Position numbers and translations under genes: made by a program | Source of the DNA: Hyphomicrobiales bacterium | Lineage (GTDB): Bacteria > Pseudomonadota > Alphaproteobacteria > Rhizobiales > Beijerinckiaceae | NCBI GenBank assembly: GCA_017302635.1 | Contig: JAFLCX010000002.1 | Location: 806,975 to 870,974 of the forward strand | Direction: 5' to 3' | DNA: 64,000 nucleotides | Notes under the pieces: generated by a model | The model's database searches: none | Told to the model about the DNA's origin: nothing | The model's input: the letters and a program-made list of their open reading frames with translations, nothing else | Shown here: positions 8,387 through 16,886 of the stretch, one piece after another | Layout of the letters: each line of letters opens with the position of its first letter | How positions within the stretch are numbered: position 1 is the first letter of the stretch

Positions 8387-8917
8387 ATGCCACTTTATGA
8401 ACTCGACGGCCAAAGCCCCCAGACGCCCGGCGAGGGCAAGTTCTGGATCGCTCCCGATGCGCATGTCATGGGCAGGATTCAACTCGGCGAGGATGTCGGC
8501 ATCTGGTTCGGCGCGGTTCTGCGTGGCGATAACGAGCTGATCCGGGTCGGTCGCGATACCAACATTCAGGAGCACGCCATGCTCCACACCGATATGGGCT
8601 TTCCGATGGAGATTGGCGAGGGCTGCACCATTGGGCACGGGGCCATTCTGCATGGCTGCTCATTGGGCGATAACGTGCTGATCGGCATGGGTGCTGTCGT
8701 GCTCAACGGTGCCAAAATCGGCGCCGGGAGTCTGGTCGGCGCGGGTGCGCTCGTGACAGAGGGGCGTGAGTTTCCGCCACGCTCGCTGATCGTCGGCTCG
8801 CCCGCGAAAGCCATCCGCACCCTCGATGACAGCGTGCTGGAAAAGCTCAAGGGTTCGGCTGCGGGCTATGTGAGGAACTGGAAGCGTTTCGCAGCCGGCC
8901 TGAAAAGGCTCGACTGA
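8387..8917 (+). CDS. Gamma-carbonic-anhydrase-like hexapeptide protein
   Basis: A 176-residue left-handed beta-helix protein of the YrdA/gamma carbonic anhydrase family. The hexapeptide repeats run through most of the protein, and the metal-binding His residues are in QEHAMLHTD and IGHGAILHG, the expected three-His layout. The C-terminal helix (LEKLKGSAAGYVRNWKRFA) packs on the trimer. It probably binds zinc or iron; the physiological activity of this subfamily is uncertain. GGAG upstream of ATG 8387 supports the start. Confidence 0.88.
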   Translation: MPLYELDGQSPQTPGEGKFWIAPDAHVMGRIQLGEDVGIWFGAVLRGDNELIRVGRDTNIQEHAMLHTDMGFPMEIGEGCTIGHGAILHGCSLGDNVLIGMGAVVLNGAKIGAGSLVGAGALVTEGREFPPRSLIVGSPAKAIRTLDDSVLEKLKGSAAGYVRNWKRFAAGLKRLD

Positions 8918-8926
8918 AAACGCGAA

Positions 8927-8956
8927 GGCCGGCTGCACCTTGCGATGCAACCGGCC
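8927..8956 (+). terminator. Hairpin after the carbonic anhydrase-like gene
   Basis: GGCCGGCTGCA pairs with TGCAACCGGCC across a short loop, nine bases after the stop of the upstream gene, followed by TCTTC. It is a likely terminator with a poor U tract. It may also serve the convergent peptidase gene. Confidence 0.6.
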
Positions 8957-9036
8957 TCTTCACGAAGGCGATCACCTTGGGACGGAGGGGTGGGGACCTT
9001 GACCGGCCTTCGCGAAATCTTCGTTTGTTGCCCGGC

Positions 9037-9636
9037 TCAGCGCTGGGCTGCCACCGTTCGGGTGTCGATGCCGCCGAGCGAGACCCAGCGCATCGGGTTC
9101 TCGTCCGACTGGCGCTTGATGAAGCGGTAGCCGGTTTCCTTCCAGGCGAGGATGCGACCCACCTGATTGTCGAGGACGAAATCGCCGCGATCCGTTTTCA
9201 CTGTCAGCACAGCGTGGCCATCGCCCTTGAGGTCACGCACAACGGTGATCAGCAAGGTGTTGAGCGGAAAACCCATCTGAGCCAGACGGCGGCGCTTCTC
9301 GAGCACGTAATCCTCGCAATCGCCCTTTCCGGTGGTGGGATAGGACCAATGTTCCGGCTGGCCCCATTGCTCCTGATCGGTCATCGCGACGATGGTGTTG
9401 TTCACATCCGCGTTGACCTTCACGATCTTGCGCCAGTTGGCATCCGAAAGATGGATGGTCGTCGCGCTCGAATTGCGGCTTGCGCATTCGCTCTCGTTTT
9501 CCTGGCAGAACTGCACCCAGCCGATCGGCGGCGAAGTGGCGGCACCCAGAGCGACATTGGACTGCGCCTGAGCCGGGCTCGCGCCGAGGCATCCTGCCCC
9601 GATCACGAGAAGAAGACTGACGATTGTTTTTTTCAT
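9037..9636 (-). CDS. Transglutaminase-like cysteine peptidase, periplasmic (BTLCP, LapG-related)
   Basis: A 199-residue protein with a clean signal peptide (KKTIVSLLLVIGAGCLGASP, cleavage near AQA). The family triad is visible: Cys107 in GKGDCEDYV, His141 in GDGHAVL and Asp156 in FVLDNQ. The spacing is similar to LapG, the periplasmic protease that releases large surface adhesins when c-di-GMP is low. Many alphaproteobacterial members have no proven substrate. AGGAGGGG precedes the ATG. The location, 8 kb from a large adhesin gene and among PilZ genes, is suggestive only. Confidence 0.88.
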   Translation of the reverse strand: MKKTIVSLLLVIGAGCLGASPAQAQSNVALGAATSPPIGWVQFCQENESECASRNSSATTIHLSDANWRKIVKVNADVNNTIVAMTDQEQWGQPEHWSYPTTGKGDCEDYVLEKRRRLAQMGFPLNTLLITVVRDLKGDGHAVLTVKTDRGDFVLDNQVGRILAWKETGYRFIKRQSDENPMRWVSLGGIDTRTVAAQR

Positions 9637-9639
9637 GGA

Positions 9640-9990
9640 CCCCTCCTGTTCGTCGAGGGGAAGCTCTCACGCCGCCATTTGAGAATGCGCGGATTTATCG
9701 GTGAAAATCGAGGGGATCAGATTGAGGTTTTATCAAGAATGACAGGAGCTTAACGCGATCCCGGAAGCCCCCGGGAGAATTTCCTAACCATCGAAAGCCT
9801 TGATTTCTCTCCGGTTTGTCAAAGGACATGCCGGGAACGCTTCAAATGCGACTCTTCCGCGTTAAGCATGCTTTACCCTGCCCCTTAGCCCACCATAAAG
9901 CAGAACCGGGAATTGCCATTTTCCGGCCGGAATTCGATCGCGAGAAACAGCGCCAATCACGAGGGCTGCGCTCATTCAGGCAATCGGGGG
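9640..9990. other. Gene-free stretch
   Basis: About 350 bp with no convincing coding sequence. The right-strand edge holds the ribosome binding site and presumably the promoter of the leftward peptidase gene. The remainder has short T/A-rich patches but no hairpin, repeat or RNA fold that I could support. Confidence 0.5.
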
Positions 9991-9992
9991 GA

Positions 9993-10265
9993 TCACTTGT
10001 TGGCGCTGGAGAGGAGACGGGTCACGACAAAGCCCGCTGCGCTGAACGCCAGGGCGCCGATCGCTGCGCTTGCAAGCAGCGGCAGGATCCACAGCAATGC
10101 AAAAAGTGCCAGCAAGACGATGCGCGGGTATCTGCCGGGCGGTATCGGGTTTTCCCCGCCCCACATCAATGCCCAGCTGTTGAAATACCATCCTGCTGCG
10201 ACGCCGACAGCCGCACCGATCAGGGCGAGCGTGAATACCCATCTTCCGCGTTCTGATGAAGTCAT
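9993..10265 (-). CDS. Small two-helix membrane protein
   Basis: About 90 residues with two predicted transmembrane segments (WVFTLALIGAAVGVAAGWYF and IVLLALFALLWILPLLASAA) joined by a short loop (MWGGENPIPPGRYPR). No family was recognised and no enzymatic motif is present. ATG 10265 (MTSSERGRW) is preferred; 10283 is an alternative. It is isolated between larger gaps, and the role is unknown. Confidence 0.6.
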   Translation of the reverse strand: MTSSERGRWVFTLALIGAAVGVAAGWYFNSWALMWGGENPIPPGRYPRIVLLALFALLWILPLLASAAIGALAFSAAGFVVTRLLSSANK

Positions 10266-10381
10266 CGGAATCCACCCGCCCAATTCAGGCTAGGAGGAAA
10301 AGGTTCAATCCGCAACCGAACCCGCCTTTGTGCGGCCAAAGCGGCTCAAGACCGGGGACATTCAGATGAGTGAACCCGCGC

Positions 10382-11029
10382 TCAGAGCCGGATATCGGGC
10401 GAGAACATGGCGTCGGGGATCGGGGCGCGGAATTCAACGGCGATCCCGCCTTCGAAGGCGCGCACCACGCGGGCCGGTGTCGTGCCGAGCATGATCTCGT
10501 CGCCCTTGCCGAAAGCACCTGACACTGAAACGCCGGCACCGCCGGGTGAGATATCGATGATGTGTCCCGCAACGGCCGGGCGGCTGATGTCGGAAAGGTT
10601 CTTGACCTCCACGCGCGGGTCGCGCGGCACGACGCGGTCATGCCGACGATCTTCCGGGAGGTTGAGCATGTCGCGGTTGGCGAGCCAGATGAGCTGCGAG
10701 GCGAGTTTGTCGCGTTTGCGCAGCGTCGTGGCCAGTTCGAGGGTAAATCCGTCGTCGGTCAGATGCTCGACATTGCCTTCCACCCGCCCGATCGTGTCGA
10801 AATAGCCGACAACCCGCTCGCCCAGCCGGACAGTCGCGTCCGAACGGATGGCAATCGCCTTGATCGAGGCATCGACCGCCGTGCCGCCATGCTCCGAACG
10901 ATCCTCCAGCATGAACCGACCGCCGATCGCGATTTTCACACGCGGTGGCGCGCGCCGGTCGAGTCCCAGCTTGAAGAGGCGAAAATGTGTGCCCGCCTGG
11001 GAATTGGCGGAAAGACCGGTTGGAAGCAT
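10382..11029 (-). CDS. PilZ-domain protein, two-domain
   Basis: A 215-residue protein. The C-terminal half is a clear PilZ domain, with the Arg cluster RRHDRVVPRDPRVEV and the motif DISPGGAGVSVSG. The N-terminal half (RRAPPRVKIAIGGRFMLED, then ASIKAIAIRSDA) looks like a second, degenerate PilZ-type barrel that begins with an RRxxPR element but lacks a clean DxSxxG. Tandem PilZ proteins of this type are common in Hyphomicrobiales. It probably senses c-di-GMP in the cytoplasm. The neighbouring leftward gene upstream encodes a PAS protein. Confidence 0.82.
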   Translation of the reverse strand: MLPTGLSANSQAGTHFRLFKLGLDRRAPPRVKIAIGGRFMLEDRSEHGGTAVDASIKAIAIRSDATVRLGERVVGYFDTIGRVEGNVEHLTDDGFTLELATTLRKRDKLASQLIWLANRDMLNLPEDRRHDRVVPRDPRVEVKNLSDISRPAVAGHIIDISPGGAGVSVSGAFGKGDEIMLGTTPARVVRAFEGGIAVEFRAPIPDAMFSPDIRL

Positions 11030-11110
11030 GGAGGAAGTCCCGTCGTCAAAACTGACGGGGAGAATGCCATGCGATGCGGAAATGAAGGATTAACCGCTTG
11101 CAATCCTGCA

Positions 11111-11812
11111 CTACTCGGCTCGCCCACCCCGGAGAACCGCGAGATGCCCTCGGCGCGTCATCACGATGTCGGCGGCCGCGCCCGAGACGAGCCCGAGGGG
11201 TTGGCGTGGAGCGGATTGCCGGCCGATCATGCGCGTGCCGGTGATCGCCAGTTCAAGCGGCTGCGATGGCGGCTCGCTCGGCGGATTGAAGATGGCCAGT
11301 GCCCCGAAAAGCCGTGCGCCCACCCGCCCGCGATGGCTGAGTGGCAGCAACAGCAGTTCGCCGTGCCCATCGAAAGGCTGGCGACGTTCTTCCGACCGGA
11401 CCTCAGCGCCTTCTGTCGCGCCCGCGCGCCGGAAGGTTCGGGAAAGCTGTTCGAACGGCGAAGCCGGCCTTGGCCTCAAGACCGGCGTGGCGAGGCTTGC
11501 ATCGCGGACGCCGATCAGGACAGGCTCGATCTCTTGGGCGGCGCAATCCAGCATGGCGTGGGCGGTTTTCAAGGATGCTCCGTCAAAGATCGAGAGAAAC
11601 GCAGTGCCGGTGACATCACGGCCCATCGCATGCACCAGGCGCGAACCGGCGAGCCGGAAAGCAAAGCTCTCGACATCGCCGTCGAGAATGAACAGGTCTC
11701 CCAGTTCGCGTGCGACGGCCCTGGGATCGATCTCCGTGCGAGACGGCGCGGGCCTGCCGTCACTCAGGGCGAGCCAATAAGCGTAAAGCGCGCGAATGGA
11801 GGCATGCCGCAT
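11111..11812 (-). CDS. PAS-domain protein (PAS_5/DUF1488-like sensor family)
   Basis: About 233 residues. The N-terminal 130 residues (RALYAYWLALSDGRPAPSRT, LGDLFILDGD, FRLAGSRL) match the alphaproteobacterial PAS_5 family, in which a small cytoplasmic PAS domain stands alone. The C-terminal part (LLLLPLSHRG, RLFGALAIFNPP) appears to complete the fold. No kinase or output domain is present. Nearby PilZ genes hint at envelope or c-di-GMP signalling, but no partner can be named. The start at 11812 (MRHASIRAL) is the family-like choice. Confidence 0.7.
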   Translation of the reverse strand: MRHASIRALYAYWLALSDGRPAPSRTEIDPRAVARELGDLFILDGDVESFAFRLAGSRLVHAMGRDVTGTAFLSIFDGASLKTAHAMLDCAAQEIEPVLIGVRDASLATPVLRPRPASPFEQLSRTFRRAGATEGAEVRSEERRQPFDGHGELLLLPLSHRGRVGARLFGALAIFNPPSEPPSQPLELAITGTRMIGRQSAPRQPLGLVSGAAADIVMTRRGHLAVLRGGRAE

Positions 11813-12021
11813 GGGTCTCGTCCCTGTCTGATCCAATTCCGTGCCGGGACGTGACGCTTTCGGCGCCTTGAAAGGCCCAGCGGACAGGACGACGCGAACG
11901 GCGTGCCGGGCGCGCGAGGCAGGGCGGGGAGGGTTAATCCTTTCCGAAGGTAAGGTTAAGATCGGGCCGCGCTTGATTAAGCATGCGAGTTGTGAGAGCC
12001 TGATCGTGCTCCAAGGGTTTC
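11813..12021. other. Gene-free stretch, possible small RNA locus
   Basis: No supported protein-coding gene lies between the start of the leftward PAS gene and the CBS gene at 12234. The stretch runs into a strong plus-strand terminator. A possible transcript would contain the segment around 11935-12020, which is less GC-rich than its surroundings. No known RNA family was recognised. Confidence 0.35.
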
Positions 12022-12060
12022 AACACCGCGCCACTGCTCCTGGCGCGGTGTTTTCTTTTT
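12022..12060 (+). terminator. Strong rho-independent terminator with no upstream gene on its strand
   Basis: AACACCGCGCCA pairs perfectly over 12 bp with TGGCGCGGTGTT, the loop is 7 nt, and a T-rich tract (TTCTTTTT) follows on the plus strand. No plus-strand protein gene ends here; the nearest one upstream on that strand ends at 8917. It may end a small RNA transcribed from about 11850-11950. Confidence 0.8.
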
Positions 12061-12080
12061 GGCGCGGTGTTTTCCTTTTT
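12041..12080 (+). repeat. Tandem direct repeat of the terminator 3' arm
   Basis: The unit GGCGCGGTGTTTTCTTTTT occurs twice in a row (12042-12060 and, with one extra C, 12061-12080). The single upstream arm at 12022 could pair with either copy, so this is a duplicated terminator half. Confidence 0.85.
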
Positions 12081-12233
12081 CAGCCGCTGTTGACCTTCCC
12101 GGCCTTTCCAGCTTTCTCGGCGCCCTTCGGCATTTTCCGTTGCGCGATCGCCGATCTTGCGGAACACTCCCCCTCCTAAAGTCTAATAGGGCCTTGGCGA
12201 CCATGCCTGCGGCCGGAGCAACGGGAGGAAACG

Positions 12234-12665
12234 ATGACAGTCGGACGTCTTCTGGATGGCAAGGGCCACGCGGTCATCACTGTAAGCGAGGACCAGACCC
12301 TGCATGAGGCCAGCCGCCTTCTCGCCGAATATCGCATCGGCGCCGTTCTGATCGGGGGCGCAAACGGGTCGGTGGCCGGCATTCTCTCGGAACGCGACAT
12401 TGTGCGGGCCGTATCGCAGGGCGGGGCCGCTGCACTCGACCAGAAAGTCGGCCAGCACATGACGAAAAAGGTGATCACCTGCACCGCAGCGATGGCCGTG
12501 AACGAGGTGATGGAAATCATGACAGCCGGCAAGTTCCGCCATGTGCCTGTTCTGAAGGATGGCCGGCTCGATGGGATGGTTTCGATCGGCGATGTCGTGA
12601 AATACCGCCTCGCCCAGCTCGAAAGCGAGAGCCGCTCGCTCCGGGAGTATATCGCGGCGAGTTGA
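12234..12665 (+). CDS. CBS-domain protein
   Basis: A 143-residue protein made of two CBS motifs (HAVITVSEDQTLHEASRLL with GILSERDIVRAV; then KVITCTAAMAVNEVMEIM with GMVSIGDVVKYRL). A CBS pair folds into a Bateman module that binds adenosine nucleotides such as AMP, ATP or SAM and usually acts as an energy sensor on partner proteins. No partner domain is present. The ATG is preceded by GGGAGG. Its stop codon abuts that of convergent hisI. Confidence 0.92.
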   Translation: MTVGRLLDGKGHAVITVSEDQTLHEASRLLAEYRIGAVLIGGANGSVAGILSERDIVRAVSQGGAAALDQKVGQHMTKKVITCTAAMAVNEVMEIMTAGKFRHVPVLKDGRLDGMVSIGDVVKYRLAQLESESRSLREYIAAS

Positions 12666-13076
12666 TCAGTCGGTCTGGCGCAGAACCGGTCCATTCGCAC
12701 CCTGTTCCACCGCCCGGTAGAAGCATGAACGCCGGTTTGTGTGGCAGGCGGGGCCGATCTGCTCGACGCGGATCAGGACTGCGTCCTGATCGCAGTCGAT
12801 GCGCATCTCGACCACACGCTGTGTGTTGCCGCTGGTCTCGCCTTTCCGCCAGAGCGCGTTGCGCGAGCGCGAGAAATACCAGGCATCGCCGCTTGCAAGC
12901 GTGCGGGACAGCGCCTCCGCATTCATGTGCGCCAACATCAGAACATCACCCGATGAATGATCGACCGTGATGACCGTGATCAGACCATCCGCATTGAATT
13001 TGGGCGTTAGCTTCTGGCCTTCCTCAAGCTCCAGCTTGGTTCCGGGAGGCGCGAAGGGGGTCGAGGGTGTCCACAT
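12666..13076 (-). CDS. hisI: Phosphoribosyl-AMP cyclohydrolase
   Basis: About 136 residues. It hydrolyses the adenine ring of phosphoribosyl-AMP in histidine biosynthesis (cytoplasm, Zn/Mg dependent). Family motifs are present: the WYFSRSRNALWRKGETSGNT block, RIDCDQDAVLIRVEQ with the metal-binding Asp/Cys residues, and CHTNRRSCFYR. It is a monofunctional HisI without the HisE half, as usual in alphaproteobacteria. It follows folE by 42 bp on the same strand, an arrangement frequent in Hyphomicrobiales. ATG 13076 is preferred to a TTG at 13085. Confidence 0.95.
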   Translation of the reverse strand: MWTPSTPFAPPGTKLELEEGQKLTPKFNADGLITVITVDHSSGDVLMLAHMNAEALSRTLASGDAWYFSRSRNALWRKGETSGNTQRVVEMRIDCDQDAVLIRVEQIGPACHTNRRSCFYRAVEQGANGPVLRQTD

Positions 13077-13118
13077 AGCCCACAAATGCCGGGCAGTGCG
13101 GGCAGCGTCAAGCGACCC

Positions 13119-13748
13119 TCAGCCCCGCTTTCCCGAATTCAGCAGCGTGAAAAACCGCACCTGCTCGGCCGGGTCATCGCGGAACACACCGGTAAACTGA
13201 CAGGTTGTGGTGGAGGCGCCCGGCTTCTGGATGCCGCGCATGGTCATGCACATATGCTCGGCCTCGATCACCACCGCGATGCCACGCGGATGCAGCGCTT
13301 CCTGAATGGATTGCGTGATCTCGGCCGTCATCGTCTCCTGCGTCTGCAGGCGACGCGCAAAGGTTTCCACAACGCGCGCGAGCTTCGAAAGCCCGACCAC
13401 GCCATCCGCCGGGTAATAGGCAATGTGTGCGACGCCGTAGAACGGCACCATGTGGTGCTCGCAATGCGAATGGAAGGGAATATCCTTCACCAGCACGAGG
13501 TCGTCATAGCCCTCGACATCGCGGAAGATTTTCTGAAGCGCTTCCGAGGCATCCATACCATAGCCCTGAAACAGCTCTTCATAAGCTTTCACGACGCGCT
13601 TCGGCGTTTCGAGCAAGCCTTCGCGAGAGGGGTCGTCTCCCGCCCAGGCGATCAGCGTGCGCACGGCGGCCTCTGCCTCGGCGCGGGAAGGGCGCTCGAC
13701 CACGCGGGGGGCAAGTTGCGGTCTCAAGGGCTTAACCACGGCGTCCAT
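13119..13748 (-). CDS. folE: GTP cyclohydrolase I
   Basis: A 209-residue enzyme that converts GTP to dihydroneopterin triphosphate, the entry step to folate. The zinc-binding pieces are visible: [13 protein letters not shown] and [11 protein letters not shown]. The substrate-binding block [20 protein letters not shown] and the catalytic region are intact, and the length is normal. AGGAGAGG lies upstream of the ATG. It is read together with hisI and divergently from the Fe-S scaffold gene. Confidence 0.96.
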   Translation of the reverse strand: MDAVVKPLRPQLAPRVVERPSRAEAEAAVRTLIAWAGDDPSREGLLETPKRVVKAYEELFQGYGMDASEALQKIFRDVEGYDDLVLVKDIPFHSHCEHHMVPFYGVAHIAYYPADGVVGLSKLARVVETFARRLQTQETMTAEITQSIQEALHPRGIAVVIEAEHMCMTMRGIQKPGASTTTCQFTGVFRDDPAEQVRFFTLLNSGKRG

Positions 13749-13902
13749 GGTGCCTCTCCTTTTGTTGGTGTCCGAAGCAACCTACGCCCCGAATTATGAT
13801 GTGGATGCGGCAAGGTGGCCGATTTATTTTTTCGAAGCGGGTGATCCGTCGGGTGGAAAACAACGTGGCAGGCGATTATCTTGAACCGAGCAGGAGCTGA
13901 CC

Positions 13903-14349
13903 ATGCTCGATGAGATGTACAACCGGCGCATTCTGGAACTGGCAGCTGACATTCCCCGTCAGGGGCGTCTCGCCGCGCCGGATGCGAGTGCCACCGCGCA
14001 TTCCAAGCTCTGTGGCTCGACCGTGACCGTCGATCTTTGCATGCAGGGCGATATCGTCACCGATTTCGCGCATGAGGTGAAGGCCTGCGCCTTGGGGCAG
14101 GCTTCAAGCTCCATCATGGCGCGGCATGTGGTGGGTTCCACGGCGAGTGAATTGCGCGACATGCGCGAGATTGTCCGCCGGATGCTGAAAGAGAACGGCG
14201 CGCCTCCCGAGGGTGAATGGGAGGATATCCGCGTGCTCGAACCTGTGCGCGATTACAAGGCGCGCCATGCTTCCACCATGCTCACCTTCGATGCCGTGGT
14301 GGATGCGATTCAGCAGATCGAGGCGAAGCGCAGAGTGGCGGCGGAATAA
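13903..14349 (+). CDS. NifU/IscU-like iron-sulfur scaffold protein
   Basis: A 148-residue protein with the NifU N-terminal fold. It has the Cys residues expected of scaffold relatives: SKLCGSTVTVDLCMQG and EVKACALGQASSSIMA. The order differs from classical IscU (no exact G-x-C-G-D motif), as in the alphaproteobacterial subgroup that sits between folE and yidD. It probably assembles or carries Fe-S clusters. A Shine-Dalgarno AGGAG precedes the ATG. yidD starts one base after the stop. Confidence 0.82.
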   Translation: MLDEMYNRRILELAADIPRQGRLAAPDASATAHSKLCGSTVTVDLCMQGDIVTDFAHEVKACALGQASSSIMARHVVGSTASELRDMREIVRRMLKENGAPPEGEWEDIRVLEPVRDYKARHASTMLTFDAVVDAIQQIEAKRRVAAE

Positions 14350-14350
14350 C

Positions 14351-14665
14351 TTGCGCCTTCTCCGCACCCTCTTCCTCGCGCCGGTCTATCTCTATCGCTA
14401 CACGCTCTCGGCCTTCATGGGCCGCACCTGCCGGCACATGCCGAGCTGCTCGGAATACATGATCGAGGCGGTGGAGAAGCATGGCATATGGCCCGGCGGC
14501 TGGATGGGTTTTGCGCGCATCTGCCGTTGTCGCCCCGGCGGAACATCGGGCCTTGATTTCGTCTGCGAGGAATTGCCCCGTGAAGCGCGCTGGTTTAAGC
14601 CGTGGCGATACGGTTTGTGGCGCAGCGTGAATGCTCCGCGACAGGGTGGCGAGCCGGGACAGTAA
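14351..14665 (+). CDS. yidD: Membrane protein insertion efficiency factor YidD
   Basis: About 104 residues. The YidD signature CRHMPSCSEYMIEAVEKHG and the second Cys group RICRCRPGG are present, with an amphipathic N-terminal helix (LRTLFLAPVYLYRYTLSAF). YidD assists YidC/SecYEG-dependent insertion of inner-membrane proteins. The best start is TTG 14351, immediately after the Fe-S scaffold stop; upstream ATGs fall inside that gene. The two genes are likely translationally linked. The C-terminal 30 residues are longer than in many homologs. Confidence 0.88.
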   Translation: MRLLRTLFLAPVYLYRYTLSAFMGRTCRHMPSCSEYMIEAVEKHGIWPGGWMGFARICRCRPGGTSGLDFVCEELPREARWFKPWRYGLWRSVNAPRQGGEPGQ

Positions 14666-14755
14666 CACGGCATTCACCATCCCGGCGTCACAAGCCGTAA
14701 AGCGAAACCCCGAAGCCTACCCGCCTTGTATGCGGGAGTGGGCAGGAGACATGAC

Positions 14756-16726
14756 ATGACGATCACCGTCACTTTTCCCGATGGCGCGGCGCGCCAGTTC
14801 CCCAAAGACATCACCGGCAAGGATATCGCAGGCGGGATTTCCCCCTCGCTGCTGAAGCGCACCGTCGCGATGGCGCTCGATGGCGTGGTCTGCGATCTCG
14901 CTGACCCCATCACGCGCGATGCGAAAATCGAGTTCCTCAACCGCGAGGATCCGCGCGCGCTGGAACTCATCCGCCACGATTGCGCGCATGTGCTCGCAGA
15001 AGCCGTACAGGAACTCTGGCCCGGCACGCAGGTGACCATCGGCCCGGTGATCGAGAACGGGTTCTATTACGATTTCGCGCGCGACACGCCTTTCACGCCC
15101 GAGGATTTTCCCGCCATCGAGAAGAAGATGCGTGAGATCATTGCCCGCGACGCTGCCTTCACCAAGGAGGAATGGTCGCGCGATCAGGCGAAGGATTTTT
15201 TCCGTGCCAAGGGCGAGGCGTTCAAGGTGGAATTGGTCGATGCCATTCCGCCGGATCAGACGCTGAAAATGTACAAGCAGGGCCAGTGGATCGACCTCTG
15301 CCGCGGCCCGCACATGACCTCGACGGGCAAGATCGGCAATGCCTTCAAGCTGATGAAGGTCGCTGGCGCCTATTGGCGCGGCGACAGCAACAACCCGATG
15401 CTGACGCGCCTCTACGGCACGGCCTTCGCGAAACAGGAAGAGCTGGATGCCTATCTGCATCAGCTCGAGGAAGCCGAGAAACGCGATCATCGTCGCTTGG
15501 GCCGCGAGATGGACCTCTTCCATTTTCAGGATGAGGGGCCGGGCACGGTCTTCTGGCACTCCAAGGGCTGGACCATGTTCCAGCAGCTCATCGCCTATAA
15601 TCGCCGCCGCATTCGCCGCACCTACGAGGAGGTGAATGCGCCGCAGATTCTCGACAAGAGCCTTTGGGAAACCTCGGGCCACTGGGGCTGGTATCAGGAG
15701 AATATGTTCGCGGTGAAATCCGCCTATGCCTTCATGAACCCGAAGGATGAGGAGGCGGACCAGAAGGTTTTCGCGCTGAAACCCATGAACTGCCCCGGCC
15801 ATGTGCAGATCTTCAAGCATGGCCTCAAGAGCTACCGCGATCTGCCGATCCGGCTCGCTGAATTCGGCGTGGTGCATCGCTACGAAGCGTCGGGTGCGCT
15901 GCATGGCCTCATGCGTGTGCGCGGCTTCACGCAGGATGACGCGCATGTCTTCTGCACCGAGGAGCAGCTTGAAGACGAGATCATGAAGATCAACGATCTC
16001 ATGATGTCGGTTTATCGCGATTTCGGCTTCAACGAGGTTGTGGTGAAGCTCGCGACCCGGCCCGAGAAGCGTGTCGGCACCGATGCGATGTGGGATCATG
16101 CGGAAGCCATTCTGCGCCGCGCGCTCACCCGCATGGCGGCCGAATCCAACGGAGCCATCAAGACTGGCATCAACGAAGGCGAGGGCACGTTCTACGGCCC
16201 GAAATTCGAATACACCCTGCGCGATGCCATCGGGCGCGATTGGCAATGCGGCACGACGCAGGTGGATTTCAACCTGCCGGAGCGCTTTGGCGCCTTCTAT
16301 ATCGGGCCGGATGGCGAGAAGAAGCAGCCGGTGATGGTGCATCGCGCCATTGTCGGCAGCCTCGAGCGCTTCCTCGGCATCATCATCGAGAGTTATGCCG
16401 GACATTTCCCGCTCTGGCTTGCTCCCGAGCAGATTGTGGTCTGCCCGATCACCAACGAGGCCGATGGTTATGCCGAACAGGTAGTGGAGGCCTGTTTTGC
16501 CGCTGGTTTGCGGGCGCGCGCTGACCTTCGCAATGAGAAGATCAGCTACAAGGTGCGCGAACACTCGCTCGCCAAGGTTCCGGTGATCTTCGCCGTGGGC
16601 AAACGCGAGGCGGACGAGGCGACGGTGACCATCCGGCGGCTCGGGAGCCAGGCGCAGACAACCCTGCCGCTCAAAGAAGCTCTGGCGCAGCTCGAAGCCG
16701 AGGCTGTTCCACCGGATCAGAGATAG
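14756..16726 (+). CDS. thrS: Threonyl-tRNA synthetase
   Basis: A 656-residue class II synthetase that attaches Thr to tRNA-Thr. Domains in order: TGS (1-60), second additional/editing domain (about 65-240; [11 protein letters not shown] and DLCRGPHM carry editing residues), catalytic core (about 245-535) with [30 protein letters not shown] and [14 protein letters not shown], and the anticodon-binding domain (540-650). AGGAG is seven bases before ATG 14756. A two-codon frame (ATG ACA TGA) overlaps the start by one base. A tRNA-Thr(TGT) lies in this window at 33571. Confidence 0.98.
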   Translation: MTITVTFPDGAARQFPKDITGKDIAGGISPSLLKRTVAMALDGVVCDLADPITRDAKIEFLNREDPRALELIRHDCAHVLAEAVQELWPGTQVTIGPVIENGFYYDFARDTPFTPEDFPAIEKKMREIIARDAAFTKEEWSRDQAKDFFRAKGEAFKVELVDAIPPDQTLKMYKQGQWIDLCRGPHMTSTGKIGNAFKLMKVAGAYWRGDSNNPMLTRLYGTAFAKQEELDAYLHQLEEAEKRDHRRLGREMDLFHFQDEGPGTVFWHSKGWTMFQQLIAYNRRRIRRTYEEVNAPQILDKSLWETSGHWGWYQENMFAVKSAYAFMNPKDEEADQKVFALKPMNCPGHVQIFKHGLKSYRDLPIRLAEFGVVHRYEASGALHGLMRVRGFTQDDAHVFCTEEQLEDEIMKINDLMMSVYRDFGFNEVVVKLATRPEKRVGTDAMWDHAEAILRRALTRMAAESNGAIKTGINEGEGTFYGPKFEYTLRDAIGRDWQCGTTQVDFNLPERFGAFYIGPDGEKKQPVMVHRAIVGSLERFLGIIIESYAGHFPLWLAPEQIVVCPITNEADGYAEQVVEACFAAGLRARADLRNEKISYKVREHSLAKVPVIFAVGKREADEATVTIRRLGSQAQTTLPLKEALAQLEAEAVPPDQR

Positions 16727-16734
16727 CAGACTGT

Positions 16735-16753
16735 ATTGTTATATTGTAACAAT
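16735..16753. promoter_or_regulatory. AT-rich inverted repeat before the lectin-like gene
   Basis: ATTGTTA at 16735-16741 and TAACAAT at 16747-16753 form a perfect 7-bp inverted repeat around a 5-nt spacer. It sits in an AT-rich block 130 bp upstream of the secreted lectin-like gene and eight bases after thrS. It could be a repressor site. It lacks a T tract, so it is a poor terminator. Confidence 0.4.
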
Positions 16754-16886
16754 GCAATGAAGCGAGAATTTCTGTCGTTTTTTATTGCATTGATGCAAAC
16801 AAAAAATGCGCAAACGGCGGCACCGCTTGGCGGCGGTTCCGCTAGTCTCCCTCCCAAGGCCCAAAAAGGGCCAATGGGAGGAAATC

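Noticed and set aside
13077..13085. TTG start for hisI giving a three-residue extension
   Set aside because: ATG 13076 is in frame, and nothing favours the TTG.
14666..14755. A riboswitch or T-box leader before thrS
   Set aside because: T-boxes are not expected in alphaproteobacteria, and no terminator/antiterminator stem or T-box sequence is visible in this short gap.
14717..16564. A long open frame antisense to thrS
   Set aside because: It mirrors the strong third-position GC bias of thrS, has no recognised domain or ribosome site, and thrS itself is certain. The same holds for long antisense frames over 31028-33100, 28115-30208 and 26594-28048.
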